Translations under genes and position numbers: made by a program
Source of the DNA: Sandarakinorhabdus sp. AAP62
GTDB taxonomy: Bacteria > Pseudomonadota > Alphaproteobacteria > Sphingomonadales > Sphingomonadaceae
Length of the DNA stretch: 64,000 nt
Assembly: GCF_000331225.1 (NCBI RefSeq)
Contig: NZ_ANFY01000007.1
Coordinates: forward strand, 486,046 to 550,045
Direction: 5' to 3'
The notes under the pieces: model-generated
What the model was told of the DNA's origin: nothing
The model's database searches: none
Seen by the model: only the letters and a program-made list of their open reading frames with translations
In this document: piece by piece, positions 1 through 8,331 of the stretch
Position numbering within the stretch: position 1 is the first letter of the stretch
Layout of the letters: each line of letters starts with the position of its first letter

Positions 1-3000
1 CTGACCAGCCTGGTCACCAACGCCGCCGATCTGCGGCTGGCGGGGGCCAACAGCAACATTGTTTCGGGCCCTGGCAACACCGGGATCGAGGCAACACTGA
101 CCACCAACGCCGCTGCCGGCGCGCTGCGCATCGGCAGTGGCCGCAGCTATGTCGCGACGGCGGGCGGCGGGGCGTTCAGCAATGCCGGCCTGCTTGATCT
201 GATCGGCGGCAGCTTTGGCGCGACTTCGCTCACCAACAGCGGCACCGTGCAGGGCTTTGGCAGCGTCACCGTCGCGATCAGCAACTCGGGCACCGTGCGT
301 GCCAACGGCGGCACGCTGGCCACGCGCGCCATCACCGGCAGCGGCGCGATCCAGATCGACAGCGGCGCCACGCTCGACGCCAGCGCCGCGGTGGCCGATC
401 TGTCGGCCGGCAGCCTCACCCAGAATGGCGCGTCGCTGAACCTGGGCACACGCACCATCCTGATCAGCAATGATTATCAGAATGCCGGCTTCGGCAGCGG
501 CAACAGCTTCAACGCCCGCGCCAATGTCGCCGGTACGGGCCTGATCAACGCGGTCAGCGCCACACAGGACCTTTCGGCGACGGGGCTCACCGGCAACACG
601 CTCAATGTCGGCAATATCCGCATCGGCGGCAGCACCCAGATCGCGCTGACCATCACCAACAACGGCACCGCCACAACCCTGCGCGGCGCCGTGCAGAACG
701 GCAATGCGCCGGGCGTTTCGCTGGCCAACGCGGATTTCGTTGCCGGCCCGAATGGCGGCAGCGCCGTCACCACGATCAGCTTCACCAGTGGCACCGCCGG
801 CTCACTGGCCGGGCAGAGCATCATCGTCGCCAACAATTTCGACAATGTCGCCGATGCCACGATCAATCTGGCCGGCGCCGCCTTCAACCGCGCGGTGGGC
901 AGCGTCACGCCGACTCCGATCAACCTCGGCAACGTCCGCGTCGGCAGCACCGCATCGGGTGCTGTCACCATCGCCAACACGGCGCCCGCCGGCGCCTTCA
1001 GCGAAGGCCTGCGCGTGACCGGCACCGATACCAGCGGCGATGCCGGGGTAAGCGGCGTGCCCACGGGCATCATCGCGGCCGGCAGCAGCGCGGGCGCCAC
1101 GGTCTCGATCTCCACCGCAGCGGCGGGCGCACGGTCCGGCACGGTCAACTTCATCCTGGCCACCAACGGCACTGGCACCAGTGGTCTCGCCGAAGAAGCC
1201 ATCGCCGGTGGCAGCGTGGCCGTGAGCGCCAATGTGTTCGCGCTGGCCAATGCCGGCGTCACGTCGTCGCTCAACTTCGGCAACGTGCGCGTGGGCGCTA
1301 CCGCCAACCGCACGGTCACGGTCACCAACGCCGCCCTCGCCGGCGTGCCACAAGGCTTCCAGGAAGGGCTGGACGCCAGCATCGGCAGCACGCCGGCCGG
1401 TTACAGCGGCAGTGGCAGCGTGACCAATCTTGCGGTCGGCGGTGAAGGCTTGCTCACCATCACCCTCGATACCGCCACGGCCGGGGCCCGCAACGGCCAG
1501 GCGGTGATCGCGCTGGCCAGCAATGGCACCGGCACCTCCGGTCTGGCCAATCAGGCACTGCCCGATGCCAATGTCGCGCTCACCGGCGCGGTGTTCAACC
1601 GCGCGGTCGGCAGCGTCACGCCAACGCCGGTCAACCTCGGCAATTTCCGCATCGGCAGCACGGCTTCGGGCACCGTCACCATCGCCAACACCGCTCCGGC
1701 CGGCGCCTTCAGCGAAGGCTTGCGGGTGACGGGCACCGGCACCACTGGCGATGCCGGCGTGAGCGGCGTGACGGCAAGCGTCATCGCCGCGGGCGGCAGC
1801 GGCGGCGCTACTGTGTCCGTGGCCACGGGCACGGCCGGCGCCAAGTCGGGCACGGTCAACTTCAATTTTGCCACCAACGGCACTGGCACCAGCGGCCTGG
1901 CCGAAGAAGCCATCGACGGCGGCAACGTAACCGTGAATGCCAATGTGTTTGCGCTGGCCAATGCGGGGGTCACGTCGTCGCTCAACTTCGGCAATGTCCG
2001 CGTTGGCACCACGGCCAGCCGCACGGTGACGGTCACCAACGCTGCCATCGGCGGGGTGCCGCTGGGCTTCCAGGAAGGGCTGGATGCCAGCATCGGCAGC
2101 ACGCCGGCGGGCTTCAGCGGCAGCGGCAACATCACCAACCTCGCTGCAGATGGCAGCGGCGCGCTCACCATCAATCTTGATACCGCCACCGCCGGCGCCC
2201 GCAGCGGCCAGGCGGTGATCACGCTGGCCAGCAATGGCGCGGGCACCTCGGGCCTCGGCACGCTCGCCTTGCCGGATGCCAATGTCGCGCTCAGCGGCGC
2301 GGTGTTCAACCGCGCGGTCGGTTCGGTCACACCCACGCCGGTCAACCTCGGCAATTTCCGCGTTGGCAGCACGGCTTCGGGCGCAGTGACGATCGCCAAC
2401 ACCGCACCGGCCGGCGCCTTCAGCGAAGGGCTGCGCGTCACCGGCACCGGCACCACCGGCGATGCCAGCGTGAGCGGCGTGCCGGCCGGCGTGATCGCGG
2501 CGGGCAGCAGCGGCGGCGCCACCGTTTCAGTGGACACCAGCAGCGCCGGCGCCAAGTCGGGCGGCGTCAATTTCGGCTTTGCCACCAACGGCACCGGCAC
2601 CAGCGGCCTCGCCGAAGAAGCCATCGCGGGCGGCAGCGTGACCGTGAACGCCAATGTGTTCGCGCTGGCCAATCCGATCATTTCGGGCCTGCTGCAGTTC
2701 GGCAATGTCCAGCAGGGCAGCACGCAGATCCGCAGCATCACGGTGGAGAACCGCCTGCTCGCCGGCGTGCTGGCGCAGTTCCAGGAAGGCCTGAACGCCA
2801 ATTTCGGCAGTGTTGCCGGCGATGTCCAGTCGGTGGCCGGCAGCATCCTCAATCTTGGTGCCGGCGCGAGCGACACCAGCACGCTCACCGTCCGGCTCAA
2901 CACCGCGACAGCCGGCGCCAAGAGCGGTTCGGTGGAAATCCTGCTGCAATCCAATGGCACCGGCACCTCCGGCCTCGGCAATCTCGACCTGCCGTCGCAG

Positions 3001-5361
3001 AATGTCACCGTTCTGGGCCAGGTGGACGCAGAAGGATCGGTGTTCCGCCTGGCGCAAGCCACGCTCGACCCCACCTCGGTGGCCTTTGGCAGCCGCCGCG
3101 TCGGCGATGCAGCGCCCACCCAGGTGCTGACCATCACCAACAGCGCGCTGAACGATGGCTTCTCCGAACGGCTCGACGCCGCGGTCGGGGCGACCACGGG
3201 CCGGGCTACCGGCAGCGGCGGGCCGGTCAGCCTGTTGGCGGCGGGGGCCAGCTCGACCGACATTTCGGTGAGCATCGATACCTCGGTGGCCGGCGCCAAT
3301 GGCAGTGTCACCATCAACTTTGCCTCCAACGGTGCCGGCACCTCCGGCGCCGGCATCACGCCGCTGGCATCGCAGGTCGTCACGCTGGGCGGAGCGGTGT
3401 TCCAGGCCGCGATCGCCGGCAGCCAGCCGGCCGAAATCACGCTGGCCTCGCGCCGCATTGGCGATGCGGCCGCCACGGCAAACCTCACGATCAGCAACAT
3501 CGCACCCGGCACCGGCGGCTTCACCGAATCCCTGTCGGCCACCGCAACCGGCAGCAATGGCTTCACCGTCAACGGTGCCGGCCAGGCGACCACGGGTGAT
3601 CTGGGCGTGGGCGGCGCGCAAGGGCTGACCATCGCGCGCGGCACCGGCGCGGCAGGCGCCTTCACCGGCAGCATCAGCATCGCCAACACCTCGCTGGCAG
3701 CGGCCGGCAGCGGCCTCAGCAACCTCACCCTCGCCAGCCAATCGGTGACGGTGAACAGCAGTGTGTTCCAGGCTGCCATCGCGGGTAGCCAGCCGGCCGA
3801 AATCACGCTGGCCTCGCGCCGCGTCGGTGATGCAGCGGCCACTTCGGTGCTGACGATCAGCAACGTGGCGCCCGGTACCGGCGGTTTCACCGAAGCCCTG
3901 TCGGCAACGGCAACCGGCAGCAATGGTATCACCGTCAATGGCGCCGGCCAGGCCAGCACTGGCCCGCTGGGTGTCGGCGGCTCGCAGGGGCTGACCATCG
4001 CGCGCGGCACCGGCACCGCCGGCAGCTTCACCGGCGCGGTCAACATTGCCAACACTTCGCTGGCCATCGCCGGCAGCGGCCTTTCCGATCTGGCGCTGGC
4101 CAGCCAGGCGGTGACGGTGAACAGCACCGTCTATCAGGCCGCCATCGCCGGCAGCCAGCCAGCATCGATCACGCTGGCGGCCCGCCGCGTTGGCGATGCG
4201 GCCGCCACGGCAAACCTCACGATCAGCAACGCGGCGCCTGGCACCGGCGGCTTCACCGAATCCCTGTCGGCCACCGCAACCGGCAGCAACGGCGTCACCG
4301 TCAACGGCGCCGGCCAGGCCAGCACCGGCGCGCTGGGTGTCGGCGGCTCGCAGGCGCTGAACATCGCGCGCGGCACCGGCACCGCCGGCAGCTTCACCGG
4401 CGCGGTCAACATCGCCAACACCTCGCTGGCCATCGCCGGCAGCGGCTTGAGCGATCTGGAACTGGCTGGCCAGTCGGTAACGGTGAACAGCAATGTCTAT
4501 GCTGCTGCCGTGGCACAGCTTGCCACCGCCACGGTCGATTTCGGCACCGTGCGTCAGGGCGCAGATGCCCCGGTGGTCAATGTCGGCATCAGCAACGCGG
4601 CCGTCGGCGCGCTGGCTGACAGCCTGGCGACCAGCATCGGCGCCACGCCGGCCGGGGTCACCGCGAACGGGCCGGGCCAACTCGCCGCGGGCGCATCGGG
4701 TGATGCCAGCTTCACCCTGTCCACGGCCACGGCGGGCGTGATCACGGGCAACGCCAGCCTTGGCTTCACCTCGGTGAACCCGGAAATGGCCGATCTGACG
4801 CTGGCCTCCCAGCAGGTCAGCTTTACCGGCACCGTCACCCAGCTGGCCCTGGCGCAATTGTTCAAGGCCGGTGGCCAGGGCAGTTTCAGCGGCAGCGGCA
4901 GCGCCTTTACGCTGGATTTCGGCAGCCTGAGCGCCGGCATCGGCACCATCTCCGCTGATCTGGGCATATTGAACGGCAATAGCGGCAGCGCCTTTGCCGA
5001 AACGCTGGGCGGCAGCTTCGTGCTGGCCCCGGCGAGTGGATTTGGCTTCAACGGCAGCAGCTTTGCCGGCCTCATCGGCGGCGGCAGCCGCACCGGCAAC
5101 CTGCTCAGCCTCGATTTCACGGGCTTGTCGGCCGGTGTCTATTCCACCACTCTCACATTCAACGGCTTCAGCCGCTTTGATGGTCTGGCAGATCAGTCTC
5201 TGGATCCGATCACACTGACCGTGCGAACCCGGATCACGGCGACCGGAGCCGTTCCGGAACCCGCCGTCTGGGCCCAGATGCTGTTTGGCTTTGGCCTGGT
5301 TGGCAGCTTTGTGCGGCGTCGGCGCGCGCGCACTGAAAGGGAATATCAGTGTCGGACATGA
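1..5361 (+). CDS. Giant repetitive PEPxxWA-CTERM surface protein (5' truncated by window edge)
   Basis: The frame is open from base 1, so the start lies outside the window; 1786 residues are visible. The first ~280 residues are Gly/Ala/Ser/Thr/Asn-rich and resemble the beta-helical passenger of autotransporter-like adhesins. Next come tandem Ig-like modules resembling choice-of-anchor D domains, with recurring LNFGNVRVG and VTVTNAA motifs: three units of 237 residues, then three of 122. The C-terminus has VPEPAVWA, a hydrophobic stretch (MLFGFGLVGSFV) and an Arg cluster, the tripartite PEPxxWA sorting signal used by the exosortase/archaeosortase-like EpsH system. It is unusual that eight or nine residues follow the Arg cluster. 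The product is probably exported and processed at the envelope. Domain calls are from motif reading, not a search. It overlaps the next gene by 13 bases, suggesting co-transcription. Confidence 0.85.
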   Translation: MTSLVTNAADLRLAGANSNIVSGPGNTGIEATLTTNAAAGALRIGSGRSYVATAGGGAFSNAGLLDLIGGSFGATSLTNSGTVQGFGSVTVAISNSGTVRANGGTLATRAITGSGAIQIDSGATLDASAAVADLSAGSLTQNGASLNLGTRTILISNDYQNAGFGSGNSFNARANVAGTGLINAVSATQDLSATGLTGNTLNVGNIRIGGSTQIALTITNNGTATTLRGAVQNGNAPGVSLANADFVAGPNGGSAVTTISFTSGTAGSLAGQSIIVANNFDNVADATINLAGAAFNRAVGSVTPTPINLGNVRVGSTASGAVTIANTAPAGAFSEGLRVTGTDTSGDAGVSGVPTGIIAAGSSAGATVSISTAAAGARSGTVNFILATNGTGTSGLAEEAIAGGSVAVSANVFALANAGVTSSLNFGNVRVGATANRTVTVTNAALAGVPQGFQEGLDASIGSTPAGYSGSGSVTNLAVGGEGLLTITLDTATAGARNGQAVIALASNGTGTSGLANQALPDANVALTGAVFNRAVGSVTPTPVNLGNFRIGSTASGTVTIANTAPAGAFSEGLRVTGTGTTGDAGVSGVTASVIAAGGSGGATVSVATGTAGAKSGTVNFNFATNGTGTSGLAEEAIDGGNVTVNANVFALANAGVTSSLNFGNVRVGTTASRTVTVTNAAIGGVPLGFQEGLDASIGSTPAGFSGSGNITNLAADGSGALTINLDTATAGARSGQAVITLASNGAGTSGLGTLALPDANVALSGAVFNRAVGSVTPTPVNLGNFRVGSTASGAVTIANTAPAGAFSEGLRVTGTGTTGDASVSGVPAGVIAAGSSGGATVSVDTSSAGAKSGGVNFGFATNGTGTSGLAEEAIAGGSVTVNANVFALANPIISGLLQFGNVQQGSTQIRSITVENRLLAGVLAQFQEGLNANFGSVAGDVQSVAGSILNLGAGASDTSTLTVRLNTATAGAKSGSVEILLQSNGTGTSGLGNLDLPSQNVTVLGQVDAEGSVFRLAQATLDPTSVAFGSRRVGDAAPTQVLTITNSALNDGFSERLDAAVGATTGRATGSGGPVSLLAAGASSTDISVSIDTSVAGANGSVTINFASNGAGTSGAGITPLASQVVTLGGAVFQAAIAGSQPAEITLASRRIGDAAATANLTISNIAPGTGGFTESLSATATGSNGFTVNGAGQATTGDLGVGGAQGLTIARGTGAAGAFTGSISIANTSLAAAGSGLSNLTLASQSVTVNSSVFQAAIAGSQPAEITLASRRVGDAAATSVLTISNVAPGTGGFTEALSATATGSNGITVNGAGQASTGPLGVGGSQGLTIARGTGTAGSFTGAVNIANTSLAIAGSGLSDLALASQAVTVNSTVYQAAIAGSQPASITLAARRVGDAAATANLTISNAAPGTGGFTESLSATATGSNGVTVNGAGQASTGALGVGGSQALNIARGTGTAGSFTGAVNIANTSLAIAGSGLSDLELAGQSVTVNSNVYAAAVAQLATATVDFGTVRQGADAPVVNVGISNAAVGALADSLATSIGATPAGVTANGPGQLAAGASGDASFTLSTATAGVITGNASLGFTSVNPEMADLTLASQQVSFTGTVTQLALAQLFKAGGQGSFSGSGSAFTLDFGSLSAGIGTISADLGILNGNSGSAFAETLGGSFVLAPASGFGFNGSSFAGLIGGGSRTGNLLSLDFTGLSAGVYSTTLTFNGFSRFDGLADQSLDPITLTVRTRITATGAVPEPAVWAQMLFGFGLVGSFVRRRRARTEREYQCRT
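880..3015 (+). repeat. Three tandem coding repeats of 711 bp
   Basis: Units begin at 880, 1591 and 2302, an exact 711-bp (237-residue) period. Each starts with FNRAVGSVTPTP and contains two related half-units (NLGNxRxGSTASG and SLNFGNVRVG). Units one and two are nearly identical over long stretches. The second half of unit three diverges, and its end is approximate. The conservation suggests recent duplication or recombination within the gene. Confidence 0.85.
3397..4494 (+). repeat. Three tandem coding repeats of 366 bp
   Basis: Units begin at 3397, 3763 and 4129, and the following module starts at 4495, so the period is exactly 366 bp (122 residues). Each unit carries AAIAGSQPA, LTISN, GTGGFTE and SVTVNS-type motifs. 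The near-identity of the units points to recent tandem amplification. Confidence 0.88.
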
Positions 5362-5693
5362 CCGAGGTGAAGCTGGGCAGTGACGAAGGCAAGGGAGGGC
5401 GCACAGGCGCGTTGGCAAGAGACGGCCTCGCCGTGCTGGCCCTGGTGCTGGCGCTGCTGAATGTGGCCGGTGCCCAGCGCAACCGCGCGCTGCAATCCGA
5501 AGTTGAGGAAGGCCAGCAGGCGCTGGTGCGCGGCCAGACCTTTGCCAACGTCAACAACAGCCTGATCCAGTTGCTGGCCAAGACGGCGGCCGAACGCAAT
5601 GATCCGGCCCTGCGGGAACTGCTGGCCCGCAACGGCATCACCTTCCAGGTTTCGGCCCCGGCGCAGCCCGCTGCCGCCACCCCCACCCGCTGA
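5349..5693 (+). CDS. Small single-pass membrane/coiled-coil protein, function unknown
   Basis: 114 residues from a GTG start at 5349, with an AAAGGGA ribosome site ending about 7 bases upstream; an ATG at 5358 would overlap the preceding stop as ATGA and is an alternative. A hydrophobic segment (about residues 27-42, GLAVLALVLALLNVAG) is followed by a Glu/Gln-rich region likely to form a coiled coil, then a segment ending ARNGITFQV and a Pro/Ala tail. I do not recognise a named family. The layout matches the next gene, so the two may be paralogous partners. Both sit directly behind the PEPxxWA protein, which suggests a role with its display or anchoring. Confidence 0.7.
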   Translation: MSDMTEVKLGSDEGKGGRTGALARDGLAVLALVLALLNVAGAQRNRALQSEVEEGQQALVRGQTFANVNNSLIQLLAKTAAERNDPALRELLARNGITFQVSAPAQPAAATPTR

Positions 5694-5713
5694 TTGCACG
5701 ATCGGAGAGGCTC

Positions 5714-6007
5714 ATGAAGTTCCCCATGACCAACCTGGCCGGCATCTGCACGGCGGCCGCCCTTGTCCTCATGCTTGGCTCGAATCTTGTCGATATCGGC
5801 CGGGTGCATGATGCGTTGCTGAAGGCCCGGGGCCAACAGCAGGTCAATCTGGAGGTGAGCAAGCGGGCCGAGACCCAGCTTGATGCCCTGGCCAAGGGCA
5901 CCAAGGCGCTGGCCGATGCCGGCAACCCCAACGCCCGCACCATCCTGGCCGTGTTGAAGCAGAATGGCGTCCAGGTGAATGCCGAGGCCGCGCCGGCCGC
6001 GCCCTGA
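5714..6007 (+). CDS. Small membrane/coiled-coil protein, probable paralogue of upstream gene
   Basis: 97 residues, with GGAGAGG about 5 bases before the ATG. An N-terminal hydrophobic segment (about residues 8-25) is followed by a charged, heptad-like stretch and a C-terminal LKQNGVQVNAEAAPAAP tail. That tail parallels LARNGITFQVSAPAQPA in the preceding protein. The gap to the preceding gene is 20 bases in the same direction, so an operon is likely. No family is recognised; it may be a secreted or membrane-anchored accessory protein. Confidence 0.7.
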   Translation: MKFPMTNLAGICTAAALVLMLGSNLVDIGRVHDALLKARGQQQVNLEVSKRAETQLDALAKGTKALADAGNPNARTILAVLKQNGVQVNAEAAPAAP

Positions 6008-6087
6008 GCCTGTCGACCGAACGCCACCGTTGCGGCCATTCCAGGCGCAGCGGTCGGCTTTCGCGGGAATGACACCAACGCCGCTGT

Positions 6088-7086
6088 TCAACCCCGGGCG
6101 TCACCAGGCCCGGCCGCCGCCGTTCGGCGCAGAAAATCATCCACTGCGGCAAACAGCGCGTCCTGCCGGCCGATCCAGATATGACCACCGGTGGGATAGA
6201 TGATCAGTTCTGCCCGCTGCACGCTGGCGGCGATGTGGCGGGCGGCCGCAGCGGTTTCGAACCGGTCATCCTCCATCGAGATCGCCAGCGTCGGCACCGT
6301 GATGCGTTCCAGCGCCTGCGGCAACGGATCGCCAGCGAAGCGTGCATCATGGCCAAAGCCGCGCGCGCGGTCACTCACCGGCAGGATATCACGCAGGATG
6401 GCGCGGGCGCGGGCCTGTTCGGCGGGCGCTGCGGCGCGCACCAGCGCCGGATCGGTGGCGAGCAGCGCGCCGATCATCGCGTCCTGCGCCACGGACATCC
6501 CGGCCCAGAACAGGAAATCGGATTGCAGGCCATGATCGATGATGGCCCGGGCCAACGGTGTGGGCGGGCGCACCGGCGGTCGGCCGGGGGCAAAGGCCGC
6601 CGGCACCAGCGCCACCAGCGCGGAACAGCGATCGGGGTGACGGATGGCAAATTCGATCGCCGGCTGTGCGCCGGCCGAACCGCCGATGATGGGCACGCGA
6701 TCAATCGCCAGCGCATCGAGGAGTTCGGCAAAGCCATCCGCTTCCGTGGCCGGGGTGGCACCCTTCGGATAATCGCTGCGCAGATAGCCGATACGGGACG
6801 GCGCGATCAGCCGCCAGCCGAGCGGCAACAGGGGCCCCGCCATGGCCAGCGCCTGATCAAAGCCGCCACCGGTGCCATGCACCATCAACACCGGCGGGCC
6901 GTCGCCGGCTTCGGCCACTTCCATCTGGCCAAAGCGCGTGCGGACCAGCCGGCTGCGGCCGGCCAGCCGTTGGCGCGCAGCATCCAGATCGTTGCTGAAG
7001 GCACGCCCCGTCACCGCGGCGCCGGCAGCCGCCGCCAGGGAGAGCGCGAGAAAGGCACGGCGGCGCATCATGCCGCCATCCATCAT
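6088..7086 (-). CDS. Secreted alpha/beta-fold hydrolase
   Basis: 332 residues. Methionines 6 or 7, just before an RRRAFLALSLAAAAGAA export signal (twin-arginine-like), are plausible alternative starts. The oxyanion motif HGTGGG lies near residue 70, the nucleophile elbow GGSAG has Ser near 137, an Asp follows in MEDDRF, and the final His is in GGHIW. This is a complete Ser-Asp-His arrangement of the alpha/beta hydrolase superfamily. The substrate is unknown; esterase or haloalkane-dehalogenase-like folds share this scaffold. It is divergently arranged with the next hydrolase across a ~125-base gap. Confidence 0.85.
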   Translation of the reverse strand: MMDGGMMRRRAFLALSLAAAAGAAVTGRAFSNDLDAARQRLAGRSRLVRTRFGQMEVAEAGDGPPVLMVHGTGGGFDQALAMAGPLLPLGWRLIAPSRIGYLRSDYPKGATPATEADGFAELLDALAIDRVPIIGGSAGAQPAIEFAIRHPDRCSALVALVPAAFAPGRPPVRPPTPLARAIIDHGLQSDFLFWAGMSVAQDAMIGALLATDPALVRAAAPAEQARARAILRDILPVSDRARGFGHDARFAGDPLPQALERITVPTLAISMEDDRFETAAAARHIAASVQRAELIIYPTGGHIWIGRQDALFAAVDDFLRRTAAAGPGDARG

Positions 7087-7210
7087 GGCGAGGGTCGCCG
7101 CCCTTCACCATGCGGGCAAACCCGCATCACCTGCCCCTGGTCTTTTTCGTTGCGCTCCGCCGTGGCGGCGGCAATGTCTCCGGCAGGAACGCAATGGGGA
7201 GCTTGCCGAA

Positions 7211-8266
7211 ATGATGTTGCGCACGATGGCGGTTGCCGCCCTGCTCACCGCCGCCAGCGCCGCCGCGCCGGCGGTGACCGAAGCCGATTTCGTGGCACGC
7301 GATTTCCGTTTTTCCGATGGCAACACCCTGCCCGCGCTGAAGCAGCATTACCGCACGCTCGGCACGCCGGTCCGCGATGCGCAGGGCAATATCATCAACG
7401 CCGTGATGGTCGGCCACGGCACCGGCGGCACCGGCGCGCAGTTCCTCGTCCCGCAGTTCGCCCGCCTGTTCGAACCGGGCGGCACGCTGGATGCGGCGAA
7501 ATATTTCATCATCCTGCCCGATGCCATCGGCCACGGCGGATCATCGAAGCCCAGCGACGGCCTGAAGATGGGTTTCCCGGCCTATGACTATGCCGACATG
7601 GTGCGCGCGCAGGGCCTGTTGCTCGATCATCTGAAGGTGAAGCAGCTGCGGCTGCTGATGGGCACATCGATGGGCTGCATGATGGGCTTCCAGTTCGGCA
7701 CCGATCTGCCTGGCCGTGCCGCGGCCATCATGCCGCTGGCCTGCAACGTGATCGAGATCGCCGGGCGCAACCGGCAATGGCGGGCAATGGCGATCCAGGC
7801 GATCAAGGCCGATCCGGCGTGGAATGGTGGCAACTACAGCGCGCAGCCCGAGCAGGGCCTGAAACTGGGCATGGCGCTGCAGGCAATGGCCAGTTCCGCC
7901 CCGGTGCGCCAGCAGGCCGATTGGCCAACGCGCGCTGCTGCCGATGCCGCCGCCATGGCGGTACTGTCACGGCCGGGTGCCAGCATCGGCGATGCCAATG
8001 ATCGCATCTACCAGCTCGAAGCGAGCCGCAATTACAACCCGGCCCCCAATCTGGCGCGCATCACCGTGCCCGTCACCTGGGTGAACAGCGCCGATGATTT
8101 CATCAACCCACCCGGCGTGGGTGAACCCGAACGCCATGTGCGGGCGATGCCGCAGGCACGTTACGTGCTGATTCCCGAAAGCACCGAAACGCGCGGCCAC
8201 AGCACCCACACGTGGAGCATCTTCTGGGAAGGCGAGCTGAAGGCATTGCTGGCGCGGAGCCAGTAA
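7211..8266 (+). CDS. Secreted alpha/beta hydrolase of the homoserine O-acetyltransferase (MetX)-like group
   Basis: 351 residues from the ATG at 7211, with GGGGAG about 9 bases upstream; the open frame extends further 5' but the signal peptide (MLRTMAVAALLTAASAAAPA) fixes this start. GHGTGGT precedes GTSMGCMMG, the nucleophile motif of the MetX-like branch. An Asp in NSADDF and the late His in HSTHTW complete the triad. Classical MetX is cytoplasmic, so an exported version is more likely a hydrolase than a methionine-pathway acetyltransferase. That is an inference. No met genes are adjacent. Confidence 0.82.
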   Translation: MMLRTMAVAALLTAASAAAPAVTEADFVARDFRFSDGNTLPALKQHYRTLGTPVRDAQGNIINAVMVGHGTGGTGAQFLVPQFARLFEPGGTLDAAKYFIILPDAIGHGGSSKPSDGLKMGFPAYDYADMVRAQGLLLDHLKVKQLRLLMGTSMGCMMGFQFGTDLPGRAAAIMPLACNVIEIAGRNRQWRAMAIQAIKADPAWNGGNYSAQPEQGLKLGMALQAMASSAPVRQQADWPTRAAADAAAMAVLSRPGASIGDANDRIYQLEASRNYNPAPNLARITVPVTWVNSADDFINPPGVGEPERHVRAMPQARYVLIPESTETRGHSTHTWSIFWEGELKALLARSQ

Positions 8267-8286
8267 GGGGCCAACTCTCCACAAGC

Positions 8287-8320
8287 CCCGGTCATGCTGG
8301 CCTGCGCCAGCATGACCGGG
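8287..8320. repeat. Perfect 14-bp-stem palindrome between convergent genes (family 2, copy 1)
   Basis: Arms at 8287-8300 and 8307-8320 are perfect inverted repeats with a 6-base loop (cctgcg). There is no T-run, so it is not a textbook intrinsic terminator, but it sits in the gap between convergent genes. The same core recurs twice near 53.2-53.3 kb. Confidence 0.85.
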
Positions 8321-8331
8321 AAAAGCCGATT

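Noticed and set aside
880..4494. Regular repeats considered as a CRISPR array
   Set aside because: Units are 366 or 711 bp, in frame and protein-coding, without short direct repeats and spacers.
1551..5418. Very long open frames on the minus strand under the PEPxxWA gene (up to 963 codons)
   Set aside because: They are compositional shadows of the repetitive GC-rich plus-strand gene: Arg/Ala/Gly-rich, no domain pattern, no ribosome sites.
6008..6087. GGCTTTCGCGGGAATGACAC as a third palindromic repeat family
   Set aside because: Only a half-palindrome is present, with no second copy in the window.
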